Below, in pieces: positions 62,773 through 64,000 of a DNA stretch of 64,000 nt. Every line of letters begins with the position of its first letter. Within the stretch, counting starts at the first letter, position 1. The position numbers and the translations under genes were made by a program. This DNA comes from Methylobacillus gramineus. GTDB lineage: Bacteria; Pseudomonadota; Gammaproteobacteria; Burkholderiales; Methylophilaceae. The stretch is taken from the NCBI RefSeq assembly GCF_020532675.1, contig NZ_JAJAVE010000001.1, positions 1,550,001 through 1,614,000 on the forward strand. The letters run 5' to 3'. Below the pieces are notes generated by a model. That model was not told where the DNA came from. It saw only the letters and a program-made list of their open reading frames with translations, and searched no databases.

Positions 62773-63978
62773 ATGCTATCCGCTACTGCCCGCCCCTACA
62801 TTGATGCCAGTGTGCCCGTTCTGCGTGAGCACGGTGTCGACATCACCCGCGTGTTTTATCAGAACATGCTGACAGCCCATCCTGAGTTGAAAAATCTGTT
62901 CAATATGGGCAATCAAGCCAATGGATTACAACAACAATCCCTGGCGGCGGCAGTATTTGCCTATGCCGCCAACATTGACAACCCTGCGGCACTGGCGCCT
63001 GTGGTAACGCGTATTGTGCACAAACATGCGGCCGTGGGGCTCAAACCCGAGCATTATCCAATTGTCGGTGAACACTTGTTGGGCGCCATCAAACAAGTAT
63101 TGGGAGATGCCGCAAGCGATGAATTGATCGCTGCCTGGGGCGAGGCTTATTGGCTATTGGCCAACCTGTTGATCGCAGAAGAAAAATCCCTTTACCAAGC
63201 CACAGCAACACAGCCTGGGCAATTAATGGCACTCAAGGTAGCACGCAAGGTGCAGGAAACCGATCAAGTTATCTCCTTTTATTTACAAGCAGATGGCAAG
63301 CAGCCTGGCCCATTCAAGCCCGGGCAATACATCAGCGTGGAAATGCAGTTTAATCAAGGGCGTGGCCGACAGTTAAGGCAATACAGCTTATCCGACTCCA
63401 CTGAAGCCCCATGGTGGAGAATATCGGTCAAGCGTGAACAGGAAAATGGCAAACCAGATGGACAAGTATCGCATTGGCTGCATGATGAAGTTGAGGCTGG
63501 TGACACTCTGCATGTCACCCCCGCTTTTGGTGAGTTCCAGCTTCACAACATTCAAGGCTCAGGCCCCGTAATACTACTTTCCGCTGGAGTCGGCATCACA
63601 CCTATGCTATCCATGCTGAATACGTTAAGGGATACATCCCCACAACGCCCAGTATTGTTCGCACATGCAACTCGTAGTCCTGCCTGGCAGACACACGGCC
63701 AGGAACTCCAGCAAGCACGCCTGTATATGCCAAAACTGGAAACTGCCCTGTTCTATGAAAGCATGGAGGGCACATTACCGGGGCTTGGCGGGATATATGA
63801 AGGTTATATGGATGCAGGCGCTTTATGGCCCGCATATTTGCAAAATGCAGATATATACATGTGTGGCCCGCTGGGCTTTATGCAGGCCCAACGCAAGAGT
63901 TTGATAGCAGCGGGTGTATCCGCTGATCGCATCCACAGGGAAGTGTTCGGACCAGATATGTTGGATCACTTACTCTAG
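62773..63978 (+). CDS. hmp: Nitric oxide dioxygenase / flavohemoglobin
   Basis: A 401-residue flavohemoprotein oxidising nitric oxide to nitrate with O2 and NADPH. The globin part (to ~140) has the proximal His in IVHKHAAVGLKPEHYPIVGEH at about 82-102 (key part HKHAAVGLKPEHY). The FAD domain shows RQYSLSD at about 206 and the NAD domain LLSAGVGITPMLSML at about 270 and MCGPLGFMQAQ late. AAGGAG supports the ATG at 62773 over one at 62740. Regulation by NsrR is expected, though no clear operator is seen. Confidence 0.95.
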   Translation: MLSATARPYIDASVPVLREHGVDITRVFYQNMLTAHPELKNLFNMGNQANGLQQQSLAAAVFAYAANIDNPAALAPVVTRIVHKHAAVGLKPEHYPIVGEHLLGAIKQVLGDAASDELIAAWGEAYWLLANLLIAEEKSLYQATATQPGQLMALKVARKVQETDQVISFYLQADGKQPGPFKPGQYISVEMQFNQGRGRQLRQYSLSDSTEAPWWRISVKREQENGKPDGQVSHWLHDEVEAGDTLHVTPAFGEFQLHNIQGSGPVILLSAGVGITPMLSMLNTLRDTSPQRPVLFAHATRSPAWQTHGQELQQARLYMPKLETALFYESMEGTLPGLGGIYEGYMDAGALWPAYLQNADIYMCGPLGFMQAQRKSLIAAGVSADRIHREVFGPDMLDHLL

Positions 63979-64000
63979 GTAGGAGAGCGTATAGACAGAG

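Overview
The window looks like the chromosome of a Gram-negative betaproteobacterium, most probably of the Methylophilaceae/Nitrosomonadales type. This rests on gene order (TPR protein-lolB-ispE-tRNA-Gln-prs-rplY-pth-ychF; miaB-phoH-ybeY-corC-lnt-glyQ-glyS-gmhB-plsC) and on protein style. The species is inferred, not proven.

Layout. 1-7.2 kb is a core block: outer-membrane lipoprotein insertion, isoprenoid synthesis, PRPP synthesis, L25, peptidyl-tRNA hydrolase and YchF. 7.2-12.2 kb holds small stress or accessory genes: a DUF421 membrane protein, a methyltransferase, a haem-oxygenase-like diiron enzyme, a DUF4142 protein and a KGG-repeat protein. tRNA-Met(CAT) at 12.3 kb is an integration site. 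From there to about 34.9 kb the DNA is accessory: a tyrosine recombinase; a perfect 33-copy 12-bp tandem array; an arsR-arsC-acr3-arsH operon; a divergent XRE-regulator/unknown-gene pair; a direct repeat of the tRNA 3' end at 18.83 kb with a tRNA-type terminator just beyond it; a TetR-controlled set of oxidoreductases (SDR, OYE, quinone oxidoreductase, SDR, aldo/keto reductase); and a decayed zone with broken integrase, EAL, LysR, rhodanese, nuclease and phage-protein genes between a few intact ones (DUF2380-like, SDR, DUF4823, HsdR_N, thermonuclease).

From 35 kb the chromosome resumes: hemerythrin, a formate/nitrite channel with a phosphatase-kinase gene behind a leader terminator, bestrophin, a PLD-family lipoprotein, SodC, a YbaL-type antiporter, a FemAB/GNAT-like protein, a glycine-zipper lipoprotein, an EF-hand protein, ompR-envZ, cysG, then the miaB to plsC block, a YgjP-like peptidase and an nsrR-hmp nitric oxide defence pair.

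Themes. The main points are arsenic detoxification on a tRNA island, reactive-electrophile/quinone handling under a TetR regulator, and nitrogen-oxide handling (FNT channel with attenuator-like leader, siroheme synthase, NsrR/Hmp). No rRNA, CRISPR array or complete insertion sequence was seen. The feature least explained by known families is the two-block 12-bp array beside the integrase.
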